This document shows positions 19,984 to 29,016 of a stretch of 64,000 bases of DNA, one piece after another (position 1 is the stretch's first letter; each line of letters opens with the position of its first letter). The DNA lies in NCBI RefSeq assembly GCF_003589925.1, contig NZ_CP032382.1:1674001-1738000 (forward strand). The letters run 5' to 3'. Under the pieces are notes generated by a model. It searched no databases, had not been told where the DNA came from, and saw nothing but the letters and a program-made list of their open reading frames with translations. The translations under genes and the position numbers were made by a program. Source of the DNA: Chryseolinea soli. Lineage in GTDB: Bacteria; Bacteroidota; Bacteroidia; Cytophagales; Cyclobacteriaceae.

Positions 19984-21120
19984 TCAACTCCGCGAATGCT
20001 TGAAAAATCCTTGCGACACCGGCACGAACATTAATCCGGCAAGTCCAAAGGCGACAAATGCGTACTTCAATCCAAACGCTTGCGCCAAATAGCCAATAAG
20101 TGGCGGACCTAAAAATGCGCCCGTAATGCCATACGTGGCAAGAATGGAAATAGCCATCCCGGGCGAATACTTTCTCGACCCCGCCGCCAACGAATAGGTT
20201 ACTGGAATGACCGAAGCGGTACCAAACCCCACCAAACAAAAACCAGCCATCGAAGGCCAGAACGTGGGGAACACCACCGCAAGCGCAATACCGGCTACAA
20301 TAAAAGCAGCACTAACCATGAACATGCGATCCATTCCGATGCGCGTAACAATACGATCGGATGCAAAACGCGACAGCGACATGAAGATCATGAAATTGAG
20401 ATACCCGAGGGTGAAGATCTCTTCTTTGACCACTTCCCTAAAAAAATTTCCACTCCAGTCGAACATGCCACCTTCGCAGATCGATGCCAGGAAAACCAGG
20501 ATGCCCAGGTAGACCATATACGGATCAGGCTTGGCTAGGATGAGCTTGTTGCCGGCCGGAGCCCGGTCGTTGTCCAGGAGAAAGCGGTAGCAGGTTAGCG
20601 TAGCCACCAGAATAATGCCGGTCACGATAAGGAGGTGCGTTGCGATGGACACATTAAAAAGGAGGAGCAGCGAAGTGAACCCCACGCCGGCAATACCCCC
20701 CGTGCTCCACACACCGTGAAAAGAGCCGTTGATGTGCCGGTTGAAGAGTTTTTGAAGGTGAAGGGCTTGCGTATTCACGGCGATGTTGATGATGCGCGTG
20801 CTGAAGGCTAACAAACATAAAGAGGCAATCAGCCCCAATTTGGTAGTAGAAAAACCCAAGCACGAAAGGGCAACTGCCAACGAGCAAAACGCCGCCGCCA
20901 GCGGAACCCGGCTATTGTAGTGCGACACCAGCCAGCCCGAAATGGGCAAACCGACGAGGGAACTGAAGGGCATGAAAATAAGAATGGTGCCCAGTTCGGC
21001 GTAGTTAAAGCCAAAGAATTCCTTTATGGTGGGGATGCGCGAAGTCCAAGTTGAGAAGCAAAAGCCTGAAAGAAAGAAAAAGAGGCTCAGAAAGGCGCGC
21101 TGCCTGTTTTTTAAGTCCAT
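19984..21120 (-). CDS. MFS transporter
   Basis: 378 residues with about twelve hydrophobic segments. The loop between TM2 and TM3 contains GLPISGWLVSHYNSRVPL, a variant of the MFS signature, and the second half repeats the pattern with SDRIVTRIGMDRMF. GSFHGVWSTGGIAG in the middle is typical of the YbjJ-like subgroup, for which sugar or drug export has been suggested. Substrate is unknown. It is the first gene of a possible minus-strand group with the desaturase and the duplicated membrane protein. Confidence 0.82.
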   Translation of the reverse strand: MDLKNRQRAFLSLFFFLSGFCFSTWTSRIPTIKEFFGFNYAELGTILIFMPFSSLVGLPISGWLVSHYNSRVPLAAAFCSLAVALSCLGFSTTKLGLIASLCLLAFSTRIINIAVNTQALHLQKLFNRHINGSFHGVWSTGGIAGVGFTSLLLLFNVSIATHLLIVTGIILVATLTCYRFLLDNDRAPAGNKLILAKPDPYMVYLGILVFLASICEGGMFDWSGNFFREVVKEEIFTLGYLNFMIFMSLSRFASDRIVTRIGMDRMFMVSAAFIVAGIALAVVFPTFWPSMAGFCLVGFGTASVIPVTYSLAAGSRKYSPGMAISILATYGITGAFLGPPLIGYLAQAFGLKYAFVAFGLAGLMFVPVSQGFFKHSRS

Positions 21121-21340
21121 GTGCCCGTTGATTCGGATACTATTTTATCCAGGACAAAGATGAAGACCGATCGGGATAAATTCAGCATTTTTTACACAGG
21201 AATTCTGACACGGCCAAGATCGCCGGCACTTTCCAAGGTCCAGTAGCCGGGATCACGTCCAGCGAAATCCCTGTGGACGTCCATTCGGATCGTCAAACCC
21301 TGTTTTTCGTTAGATTTGGAACAATTGAGGAACCGCCAGC

Positions 21341-22462
21341 TTGAAAACATTTTTTAGTCTTCTTTTCCAGGTGCTCATCTACGGGGGCATCATCCAGAGT
21401 GTGTTCATTGTGTTGCTGCTCAATAATAAAGGTGTGCGGAAAGGACGGGCGAATATCTTCCTGTCGGTTTTGTTGCTGGCGCTGGCGTTTAGCATTTCGC
21501 ACATCCTGTTTGCCGGGGTAGTGCTCGACCATCTTTCGGCACGGGTCTATTCGATTGGCGATCCCACCTTCTACCTGATCGCGCCCTTGTTGTGGTTCTA
21601 TAGCTGCGAGCTCACCGGACAGCGGATCCGGTTTTCGTGGACCTTGCCGTTTCACTTTGCACCGTTTTTTATCATCATATTTCTATCGCTATCGCTACAC
21701 GAGCTTCCGAACGGCCACATCAGCCAAGTCCTGGCCGGGAGCCACCGGTTAGTGACGATCTTTTTCTGGATCTCGGTGGTGACGCAATTTTCGTGGTACC
21801 TGGCGTTGGTAAGGAAGCGACTGTTGGCCTATCAAAATTTCATGGAACAGGAAGTTTCCAATACCGAGAACGTGAACATTTCGTGGGTGCGATTCTTTAT
21901 GGCCGTGTTCCTCGCGATAAACCTGCTCTTTCTTTTCAGCCTCTTTGCCGCCATCCATTTCCAACCCAGCGCATGGCTTCCTATGGCCACGGCCTTGACA
22001 TTTTCACTTTCCATTTTTGCGCTGGGGTATAAGGGGATCCTGCAAAAAGAGATCTTTCAACCCGAAGGAAGGACCGATGACAAAAGCCGCGCGCCGATTG
22101 CTCCCGTGAAAGAGAAACCCGACCAGGCGCTCATCGACCAGGTGACAACTTACATGGAAGAGCAAAAACCTTATCTCGATCCGGAATTGACGCTGACAAG
22201 TTTGGCAAAAGATCTGAACATGACCCGGAGCCAGCTCTCGCAATTGATCAATGTCGGCATCGGCGACAATTTTTATGATTTCGTCAATAAATATAGAGTG
22301 GAGCAGGTAAAGAAATTGATGACCGACCCACACGTGAAGAATTTCAACATGCTCGGCATCGCCCTCGAAGCGGGATTCAAATCAAAATCGACCTTCAACC
22401 TCATCTTCAAACGGTTCACAGGCTTGACGCCAACCGAATACCGGAAAAATCTTTCGGACTAA
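21341..22462 (+). CDS. AraC-type regulator with N-terminal membrane domain
   Basis: 373 residues from a TTG start at 21341. Residues 1-235 contain about seven hydrophobic segments. After a linker, residues 265-373 form an AraC-type double helix-turn-helix (LTLTSLAKDLNMTRSQLSQLIN, then GIALEAGFKSKSTFNLIFKRFTG and LTPTEYRK). It would sense a membrane or extracellular signal directly and control transcription. It lies 68 bases upstream of the ABC ATPase/permease pair, which is its most likely target. Confidence 0.87.
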   Translation: MKTFFSLLFQVLIYGGIIQSVFIVLLLNNKGVRKGRANIFLSVLLLALAFSISHILFAGVVLDHLSARVYSIGDPTFYLIAPLLWFYSCELTGQRIRFSWTLPFHFAPFFIIIFLSLSLHELPNGHISQVLAGSHRLVTIFFWISVVTQFSWYLALVRKRLLAYQNFMEQEVSNTENVNISWVRFFMAVFLAINLLFLFSLFAAIHFQPSAWLPMATALTFSLSIFALGYKGILQKEIFQPEGRTDDKSRAPIAPVKEKPDQALIDQVTTYMEEQKPYLDPELTLTSLAKDLNMTRSQLSQLINVGIGDNFYDFVNKYRVEQVKKLMTDPHVKNFNMLGIALEAGFKSKSTFNLIFKRFTGLTPTEYRKNLSD

Positions 22463-22530
22463 GACGTCCACCGGGATGTCTGTAGACGCTTGTAATCCTG
22501 CGTTGCCATATTGTTGTACAAAAAAACAAT

Positions 22531-23235
22531 ATGAACACGGAACAGTCCAAACGGCTCATCGAATTGAGTCATGTCACAAAATCATTTCCTTCGGTCTCGG
22601 GAAATTTTCAGGCGTTGAAAAATGTGAGCCTGAAAATTGACAAAGGTCAGCTCGTGGCCGTCACCGGAAAATCGGGGAGCGGGAAGTCCACGCTTCTCAA
22701 CATCATTGCCGGCATCGATAAGCCCACGGAGGGCCAGGTCGCGATCAATGGCATCCGGGTGGACAAACTCTCGGAAAGCGAACTCGCCACGTGGCGGGGG
22801 AAAAATATCGGTGTTGTTTTTCAATTTTTTCAACTGCTGCCCACCCTCACGGTCATCGAGAACATTATGTTGCCGATGGATTTCTGCAACCGGTATCCCA
22901 AAAACGAGAGAAGAGCGCGTGCACTGGCTTTGCTGGAGCAAGTGAACATCAAGGAGCAGGCCGACAAACTTCCCTCCGCTTTGTCCGGCGGGCAACAGCA
23001 GCGCGCGGCCATTGCGAGAGCCTTGGCCAATGATCCGCCGGTCATCATTGCCGACGAACCCACGGGCAACCTGGACTCACAAACGTCGGCCGCCATCTTC
23101 GAATTGTTTGCAGCCCTGGCCCGTTCGGAGAAGACGGTCATCGTGGTCACACACGAGAAGGATTTTGCCGACTACTTCAAAGATGTCATCGTGATTGCGG
23201 ACGGTGCGATTGTCAACGAATTTATTCCCGCCTGA
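22531..23235 (+). CDS. ABC transporter ATPase (LolD/MacB type)
   Basis: 234 residues: Walker A GKSGSGKST, Q-loop FQFFQLLP, signature LSGGQQQRAA, Walker B VIIADEPTGNLD, and the H-loop VVTHEKDF. The DEPTGNLD form is typical of ATPases that pair with FtsX/MacB permeases. The permease gene starts 10 bases downstream and completes the transporter. These systems act on membrane lipoproteins, peptides or lipids in mechanotransmission mode; the cargo here is unknown. Confidence 0.93.
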   Translation: MNTEQSKRLIELSHVTKSFPSVSGNFQALKNVSLKIDKGQLVAVTGKSGSGKSTLLNIIAGIDKPTEGQVAINGIRVDKLSESELATWRGKNIGVVFQFFQLLPTLTVIENIMLPMDFCNRYPKNERRARALALLEQVNIKEQADKLPSALSGGQQQRAAIARALANDPPVIIADEPTGNLDSQTSAAIFELFAALARSEKTVIVVTHEKDFADYFKDVIVIADGAIVNEFIPA

Positions 23236-23245
23236 AAATCCCGCC

Positions 23246-25645
23246 ATGAAAACACGATACATCAAAGTCATCCGCGACCTGACGTCCGACTACTCAAAGA
23301 ACATCATGCTCATCGTCGCCATCGCCCTCGGCGTTTTTGGCATCGGCGCCATCCTGGGAGGTTACAGCGTCATTAAACGCGAGATGACCGACAATTATTT
23401 AAGCACCACGCCTGCGTCGGCAACCCTGGAACTCGAAAAAGAAATTTCAAAAGGTCTGATCGACAGTGTCAGAAAAATTCCCGGCATACAAGAGGCGGAA
23501 CGCCACGCCACCGTCACCGCACGGATGAAGGTTGGTGACAAATGGTTTCCGCTACTCCTCTTTGTCGTTGATGATTTCAAAGACAAACGAACGAACAAGC
23601 CGCATCACCTCAGTGGAGAAGCAGACCCTTCACCCGGGTCAATGCTGGTAGAGCGAACCGCATTGATCGTCATGAATGCCAGCGAAGGTGACGACCTGTT
23701 GATCAAAACGCCCCATGGCAAACCCATGAAAATAAAATTGTCGGGAACAGTGCATGACCCCGGCCTGGCACCGGCGTGGCAAGAGCAAGCCGGCTACGGA
23801 TACATCTCGCTCGAAACGCTCCACGCCCTGGGAGAAATGCAGGGCTTTGATCAGCTCAGGATCCTGGTCAGCGAGCATCCTTATTCAAGAGATCACATCA
23901 TGGAGCGGGCACAATCGGTGGCCCGTCAGGTGGCACTCGCGGGCTATGCGGTTCACGAGATCCAGGTGCCGTCGCCTGGAAAACATCCGCACCAGAGCCA
24001 GATGAATGCCGTCATGTCGATTTTCATCGTATTCAGTTTTATGATCCTCGTGTTGGGATCCATATTGGTGGCCACGTCCATGGCCACGCTCATGGTGAAG
24101 CAGGTCCGCCAGATCGGTGTGATGAAAACGATCGGAGCGAGCTCGGCTCAGGTGATGAGTTTATATGCGCTGATGATGGTCTTGCTTTGTGTGCTGGCCC
24201 TGATCGTTGCTATTCCGCTAAGCCAGTTGGCTGCTGCTGGTTTTTATCGCCAGCTGGCTGTTCTTCTCAACCTGGAGATCAATAACAGTTCCATTCCTTA
24301 TTGGGTCGCGATGACTCAGGTAGGCGCTGGCCTCGTCATTCCCCTCATCGCGGCGGCTCTTCCGGTTATTCGCGGCAGTCGCATCACCGTCAAAAATGCA
24401 TTGGATAACTACGGCGTTGCAAAAAAATACAGCGCAAGCACGTCGTGGGTCGTGCGTTTTTCACAGTTGAGTTTTTTTAGCGAGACCTTCCGTCTTGCTA
24501 TTCGAAATGTTTTCCGGCAGCGTTCGCGGTTGGTGATGACCCTTGGATTGCTCGCCGCCGGCGGTGCCATGTTTATGACGGCGCTCAATGTGTCGGAAGC
24601 CTGGGAAACCAATCTGAAAAGAATATACACGCAACGGTTGTATGACCTGGAAGTACACCTGAATAATTTTACCCCGGTTGATTCGACCATCAAAAAAATT
24701 AAAGCCATTCCCGGTGTGCGTACGGCAGAAGCTTGGAGCAGTTCGCCCACATCCGTCAGCAGAGAAAATGCTTTGAATATAACGGGCACGTACCCCGACA
24801 AAGGTCACGCAAGTTTTAGCATGTTGGCACTCCCCGTGCCCACACAACTCCTAAATCCCACAATTACCGAGGGCGTGTGGCTTCACGATCCAACAGCGCA
24901 TGATGTGGTGTTGAATCAGTCGGCAAGAGGTTTGTTAAAGATCGGCGACGAGGTATCGCTGGCCATCGAAGAGAAGGTTTCCACCTGGAAGGTGATCGGT
25001 TTTGTGGAAGACGTTGGCTCACATTCCACCGCTTATGTGTCGCTGCAAACTTTTTCGACGATAACAAACACTGCGGGCCAGGCAGAGATGCTCCGGATTT
25101 CTTACCTGGATCGTTCAAAGGAAAATGCGATGCACAAGAACCTCGAAATAGAAAAGCTTCTCGAAAAGGAGAACATGGCCGTGAGTTCCACCATCCCGGT
25201 GTGGTTGCTGCGCAATGCCATTGCCGCTCACATGAAGGTGCTCGTCAATTCGCTGTTGGCCATGGCGCTGCTCATGGCCCTCGTCGGCACTATCGGATTG
25301 GTGTCTACCATGAGCATGAGTGTGCTGGAGCGAACCCGCGAGATCGGCGTGATGCGCGCCATTGGTGCAACACCCGCAAAGATCAGAAACCTGATCGTCT
25401 GGGAAGGCCTGTTGATCGGCACGATCAGTATTTTCGTGGCCTTTGTTCTATCGGTGGTGTTGTCAACGTACATGGGAAGACTGATCGGTGACATGGCGTT
25501 CAGAACGCCCTTGTCTCTGACCATCTCAGCCTTTGCGTTGATCACCTGGATCGTTGCCATCTTTGTTGTCGCTTATGTGGCCGTGTTGTTGCCGGCAAGA
25601 AGAGCAAACCGGATCAGCACCCGCGAGGCGTTGGCTTACGAATAG
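23246..25645 (+). CDS. FtsX-type ABC permease (partner of the preceding ATPase)
   Basis: 799 residues from the ATG at 23246 (MKTRYIKVIRDLTSDYSKN); the open frame reaches back into the ATPase gene at 23195, but that part is not conserved in kind. TM1 about 20-45, a periplasmic MacB_PCD domain, a TM block about 260-370 with MVKQVRQIGVMKTIGASSAQ, a second TM and periplasmic domain starting at FRLAIRNVFRQRSR, and a C-terminal TM block with ERTREIGVMRAIGATPAKI. It has two FtsX repeats, like LolC/E-type fused permeases. Together with the upstream ATPase and AraC-type regulator this is a self-contained module. Confidence 0.92.
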   Translation: MKTRYIKVIRDLTSDYSKNIMLIVAIALGVFGIGAILGGYSVIKREMTDNYLSTTPASATLELEKEISKGLIDSVRKIPGIQEAERHATVTARMKVGDKWFPLLLFVVDDFKDKRTNKPHHLSGEADPSPGSMLVERTALIVMNASEGDDLLIKTPHGKPMKIKLSGTVHDPGLAPAWQEQAGYGYISLETLHALGEMQGFDQLRILVSEHPYSRDHIMERAQSVARQVALAGYAVHEIQVPSPGKHPHQSQMNAVMSIFIVFSFMILVLGSILVATSMATLMVKQVRQIGVMKTIGASSAQVMSLYALMMVLLCVLALIVAIPLSQLAAAGFYRQLAVLLNLEINNSSIPYWVAMTQVGAGLVIPLIAAALPVIRGSRITVKNALDNYGVAKKYSASTSWVVRFSQLSFFSETFRLAIRNVFRQRSRLVMTLGLLAAGGAMFMTALNVSEAWETNLKRIYTQRLYDLEVHLNNFTPVDSTIKKIKAIPGVRTAEAWSSSPTSVSRENALNITGTYPDKGHASFSMLALPVPTQLLNPTITEGVWLHDPTAHDVVLNQSARGLLKIGDEVSLAIEEKVSTWKVIGFVEDVGSHSTAYVSLQTFSTITNTAGQAEMLRISYLDRSKENAMHKNLEIEKLLEKENMAVSSTIPVWLLRNAIAAHMKVLVNSLLAMALLMALVGTIGLVSTMSMSVLERTREIGVMRAIGATPAKIRNLIVWEGLLIGTISIFVAFVLSVVLSTYMGRLIGDMAFRTPLSLTISAFALITWIVAIFVVAYVAVLLPARRANRISTREALAYE

Positions 25646-25665
25646 ACATTCCACTTTGAAATCGA

Positions 25666-25709
25666 TAACCCGGAACAGGATGCGTTGCCATTCTATTCCG
25701 GGTTATTTT
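25666..25709 (+). terminator. Intrinsic terminator after the ABC operon
   Basis: Arms TAACCCGGAA and TTCCGGGTTA enclose a 20-base loop, followed by TTTT. Located 20 bases after the permease stop codon. Confidence 0.8.
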
Positions 25710-25850
25710 CTAAGACCATGCATCCCTTCAGGGCCTGCATCGGATCCTAAGGATCAACATAAAAAGGTAGTAGTAGGCAATTAAAGGGATTCGATACATT
25801 TTACTTTCTGCACAGCGTTTCTCATCGTTGCATCAGCACATTCCAACTAC

Positions 25851-26312
25851 CTATTCCATGTATGGGTAGGCTAAAATCTTTTTCAGATCACCCGGAAGCT
25901 TCACCACCTCCTTCTCCAGATAGGTTTCCATCATCAGGACGTCATCATAGGTGTTCCTCAACCGGAGGAGATATGAAAACCGCAGCAGGGAAATCGCCAA
26001 GAAAATATCTTCGTCTTTAAGAACCGGAAAGGTGATGGCCCGGTCGGGAACAAACCGGTGCTGTTGTATCCGGTCGAGCGTCAAAAGCTCGGAGGTGAGT
26101 TGACGGCCAAACACGATGTCGAGATTTCCATTCCAGTGAACGTGTCCTATTTCGGTTTCGTGAAAGAAGAACGCTTTTCCACCCATCGGGTGAGGAAACG
26201 AACCGAGGCCGTGCCAGGTAGTTACCTGATCCTCTATCCGGCCGATCAATTTTTGAACCGCCGGCCGCGTGACCTTAAAGAACAGATGATAAAAGAAAGC
26301 GGGATGCATCAT
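25851..26312 (-). CDS. Luciferase-domain (DUF5519-like) protein
   Basis: 153 residues. The segment FFFHETEIGHVHWNGNLDIVFGRQLTSELL resembles the DUF5519/luciferase-domain family pattern of a Glu-Ile-Gly-His-x-His core followed by an acidic Asp and a hydrophobic-basic stretch; the name comes from weak similarity to a domain near bacterial luciferases and does not imply light production. It is the last gene of a minus-strand run of five (with DoxX, cytochrome c, a membrane protein and an SDR-like protein), all very closely spaced. Confidence 0.6.
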   Translation of the reverse strand: MMHPAFFYHLFFKVTRPAVQKLIGRIEDQVTTWHGLGSFPHPMGGKAFFFHETEIGHVHWNGNLDIVFGRQLTSELLTLDRIQQHRFVPDRAITFPVLKDEDIFLAISLLRFSYLLRLRNTYDDVLMMETYLEKEVVKLPGDLKKILAYPYME

Positions 26313-26313
26313 G

Positions 26314-26697
26314 TCACACGTTGATACTGAATTTGCGATGGCTCACCTTGTAATAATAGAGGTAGGAAACCACCAGGGTGATAAAGAAGAACGTGTGAAA
26401 TACTTCCAGCAACACGCTATCGCCACTGGACAGGTGCGCCACCGGTGTGGACAATAAAACAATACCAAAACCGAAATAAGCAAACTCCCGGATCTTGTGG
26501 GGAGTCCCCGGCACAACGAGGGCCAACACCCCCAGGAGTTTCGCGGTGGTCAACTCCAACCTAAACCAATTGGGCAATCCCAAATGGACAAATGCTTCTT
26601 TCATTTCCGGATTGAATGCAAAGTTGACCGCGCTCCACAACATGATCGCCACGATAATGCCCGTGGAAATCCAATAGATGATCTTATCCTTCTTCAT
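26314..26697 (-). CDS. DoxX-like membrane protein
   Basis: 127 residues with four hydrophobic segments, the normal size of the DoxX-like family. The second segment region with FVHLGLPNWFRLELTTAKLLGVLALVVP matches the family's conserved Gly-hydrophobic-Lys pattern. DoxX-like proteins are linked to respiration or redox stress, usually without a defined reaction. Its stop is one base before the DUF5519-like start and the cytochrome c gene lies 10 bases upstream, so it is part of a redox-flavoured operon. Confidence 0.78.
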   Translation of the reverse strand: MKKDKIIYWISTGIIVAIMLWSAVNFAFNPEMKEAFVHLGLPNWFRLELTTAKLLGVLALVVPGTPHKIREFAYFGFGIVLLSTPVAHLSSGDSVLLEVFHTFFFITLVVSYLYYYKVSHRKFSINV

Positions 26698-26707
26698 AGG
26701 TCGTTAT

Positions 26708-27067
26708 TTATTTTTTCAAAGTTTTTATATAGCCCACCAGTTCATGTATTTCCGTTTTGGAAAGACTCGTCTTAAACGACGGCATCGCGTTCTTGCCGTC
26801 GGCGATGATCGTTCGAAGCGCGACCGTGTCCAACGAAGTCAATTGCAGATTCGCTGCTCCGGCAATTCCGGCAGTGCCATCGCTGCCGTGACACACGGAA
26901 CATTTGCTTTCGTAAAGCGCTTGACTGCCCTCGGTCGTCACTCCCTGCCTGACGCTGGTATCTGACGCGACCGGGGAAGACTGTCCCTCTGCCGCTTCCT
27001 TCTTCGCACAACTCCACGCGAGACACAGGGAAATCGCGACGACTACTCCGTTAATGATGCGTGACAT
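26708..27067 (-). CDS. Lipoprotein-type monohaem cytochrome c
   Basis: 119 residues from the ATG at 27067 (MSRIINGVVV). A lipobox-like signal LAWSC ends the signal peptide, so it is probably anchored in the membrane. One haem-binding CxxCH site is present (CSVCH) followed by GSDGTAGIAGAANL, and a distal Met ligand lies in AMPSFK. It would carry electrons in the periplasm. The neighbouring CopD-like and DoxX-like membrane proteins fit a small respiratory or redox module. Confidence 0.85.
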   Translation of the reverse strand: MSRIINGVVVAISLCLAWSCAKKEAAEGQSSPVASDTSVRQGVTTEGSQALYESKCSVCHGSDGTAGIAGAANLQLTSLDTVALRTIIADGKNAMPSFKTSLSKTEIHELVGYIKTLKK

Positions 27068-27077
27068 CGGTAGCTCT

Positions 27078-27554
27078 CTAGTTGAACTTAAAGACACTCA
27101 ATAGCAGAATGGCAAAAAACATGACGAGCTGCACCGCATGGAAGATCGATAGATTTCGTTTTATCTTTTTGATCTGCTGCGAAATGCCGGCCCCGGTCTC
27201 TTGCAGGATCTTCGATAGCTTCGATCCCTGCCCCCTGCGTATTAACAAACCGTTCAGGATGGTGAGCAGCACGATCGGGACTTTTACCCTCAGCCACACT
27301 TGCTCACCGAACACACCGTGTGTAAACGCCATCATCCCCACCGCCGTGATGATGATGAGCAACATGCCCACGCCCATCAGCACGGGAAATTTGGACATGG
27401 CCTGCCAAATCGCCTGGCCCTTAGGCGGATCCAGTTCGTATTGTCGCCAAAATTGATTGACCGATAAATAGTCGACTACCGTCGTACCGATAAAAAGAAT
27501 GATCCCCGTGATGTGAAACAGGAGGAAAGCATGATAAAGGGTTTGTGTTGTCAT
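27078..27554 (-). CDS. Four-helix membrane protein (DUF2269/CopD-like)
   Basis: 158 residues with four membrane segments (about 8-28, 55-75, 85-100, 135-155). A His in the first helix (LFHITGIILFIG) and the polar residues before helix 2 resemble small CopD/DUF2269-type membrane proteins, which can bind haem or metals. This is a weak assignment. The gene is 10 bases from the cytochrome c gene and 11 bases from the SDR-like gene, all on the minus strand. Confidence 0.55.
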   Translation of the reverse strand: MTTQTLYHAFLLFHITGIILFIGTTVVDYLSVNQFWRQYELDPPKGQAIWQAMSKFPVLMGVGMLLIIITAVGMMAFTHGVFGEQVWLRVKVPIVLLTILNGLLIRRGQGSKLSKILQETGAGISQQIKKIKRNLSIFHAVQLVMFFAILLLSVFKFN

Positions 27555-27565
27555 GGATGTATAAA

Positions 27566-28204
27566 TTAATATGCGATGTCTATGATGGATCGAAACGTGC
27601 GCGCGTCGTTGACAATGCCGAGCATGTAATGCGCGAGGTCTGCCCGGTTAATGCTAAAGGGTCGCGCGAGGTGCGTACCAACGGCCACCCTATACTGGGC
27701 GGTGAGGGGTTTGTCTTTCAACATGGGAGGCCGGATGATCGACCAATCGGCCGCGCTGGCCTGCACTGTCTTCTCCATAATGCGCAAGTCGGCATACGGA
27801 TTTTTTAAAATTCGTTGCAAGACCTGCGTTGCGAGGAGCCGGATAAAAAATCCCATCTCCTTATAAGTATAGAGTGCGCCGGCCGAAAGACAGATGAGGC
27901 GCGTCACGTTTGCCTGGTGCATGGCAGCCAGAATGTTCTCCATCCCTTTCGAATAAACCGTTGTCGGCTTGACATCCCGGCCCACCCCGAGACAGGAAAT
28001 GACCGCTGTTTTTCCCACCATTTCTTTTTCGAAACTGGAAAGCTGCAGCACATCACCTTTCACAATGGTCAAGGCATCGTGCCGGAGGGTGAACGCCGCG
28101 GGGTTGCGCACCACGGCCGTGACGGAAAATCCTTTTTCGAGCGCCTGGATCACCGCTTCCCTGCCCGAACCACCTGTGGCGCCGAAAATCAAAATGCTGT
28201 CCAT
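27566..28204 (-). CDS. NAD(P)-binding protein (NmrA/flavin-reductase-like SDR)
   Basis: 212 residues. The N-terminal Rossmann motif ILIFGATGGSGREAV is the GxTGxxG type of atypical short-chain dehydrogenases, followed by VVRNPAAF, the usual NADP-contact strand, and CLSAGALYTY near the active-site position. Relatives act as NAD(P)H-binding regulators or reductases. First gene of the minus-strand five-gene run; its promoter region is shared with the divergent MarR gene and contains a strong inverted repeat. Confidence 0.82.
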   Translation of the reverse strand: MDSILIFGATGGSGREAVIQALEKGFSVTAVVRNPAAFTLRHDALTIVKGDVLQLSSFEKEMVGKTAVISCLGVGRDVKPTTVYSKGMENILAAMHQANVTRLICLSAGALYTYKEMGFFIRLLATQVLQRILKNPYADLRIMEKTVQASAADWSIIRPPMLKDKPLTAQYRVAVGTHLARPFSINRADLAHYMLGIVNDARTFRSIIDIAY

Positions 28205-28252
28205 AAAGGCTGTTTTTTATTCCGTTTTCGTTGTAAAACGCCTAAATGTACA

Positions 28253-28312
28253 ACGGTTTCGTATGTTTACAATAGATTCGTATAAAATATTTTACATTTG
28301 CTACGAAACCGT
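28253..28312. promoter_or_regulatory. Shared operator/promoter between the SDR operon and the MarR gene
   Basis: Arms ACGGTTTCGTA (28253-28263) and TACGAAACCGT (28302-28312) form a perfect 11-base inverted repeat separated by 38 bases. A Bacteroidota -7 box TACATTTG lies at 28293-28300, directly before the MarR gene, and on the other strand TACATTTA lies near 28244-28251. Each arm sits by one promoter, so a dimeric MarR-type repressor could silence both. Confidence 0.7.
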
Positions 28313-28324
28313 ATTAATTTCCTA

Positions 28325-28993
28325 ATGGAAAAAACGATTGAATTGGTCAACCTCTGGGGGGCCTTTGCCACACAACACCCGGATGCGAGCATCGAGGATT
28401 TTTGCCGGCACCTGCTGATTCATAGACGGGAAAACGAAAATAAGGGTCCGTTACTAGGCGGGGTGGTGCCCATGCACACCGATGGGTTGCTCATGAAACT
28501 GATCGGCCGCATCCACAAGCTCCATGTTTTCTATGCCTCGGCCGCATTCGTCGGAACACCTCTGGGCCAATTGGAAGAGTTCGGACTCCTGGCGACGATC
28601 CAGCAACGCGGCAATCCAAAAAAATCGGAACTGATCTACAGCAACCTCCTGGAACTTTCGAGCGGAACAGACATGGTGAACCGTTTGAAATACAAGGGAC
28701 TCATAAAAGAATTTGACGACAAAGACGACAAACGCTCCAAACGCATGTCGCTCACCCCGCTCGGGGAGAAGACCATGTCGACGTGCATTCATCGCGTGTT
28801 GAAGCTTGCCCGGATGATGTTGTATGAAATGACGGAAGATGATAAGCAGTTGTGTATTCAGCTCTTGAAACATGTCGAGATCAAATTCGCAGGGTTGATA
28901 CAGAAACACAAAGGGGAAACGTTCGAGGATATTTATAAGGAGCTGGTGGCAGAACCGGACCAGAAAACAGAAAAGAAGAAGAAAAATTCTTAA
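28325..28993 (+). CDS. MarR-family transcriptional regulator
   Basis: 222 residues from the ATG at 28325 (MEKTIELV). The winged-helix part contains LEEFGLLATIQQRGNPKKSE, then LLELSSGTDMVNRLKYKGLI and the wing DDKDDKRSKRMSLTPLGEK, a clear MarR pattern (Asp-Lys-Arg-Ser wing). The N-terminal extension and the Lys-rich tail are longer than in the minimal MarR fold. It probably represses the divergent SDR/cytochrome operon and itself through the inverted repeat in front of it, in response to an unknown ligand. Confidence 0.88.
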   Translation: MEKTIELVNLWGAFATQHPDASIEDFCRHLLIHRRENENKGPLLGGVVPMHTDGLLMKLIGRIHKLHVFYASAAFVGTPLGQLEEFGLLATIQQRGNPKKSELIYSNLLELSSGTDMVNRLKYKGLIKEFDDKDDKRSKRMSLTPLGEKTMSTCIHRVLKLARMMLYEMTEDDKQLCIQLLKHVEIKFAGLIQKHKGETFEDIYKELVAEPDQKTEKKKKNS

Positions 28994-29016
28994 CTTTCTT
29001 GTGATCCCTCTCCGTC

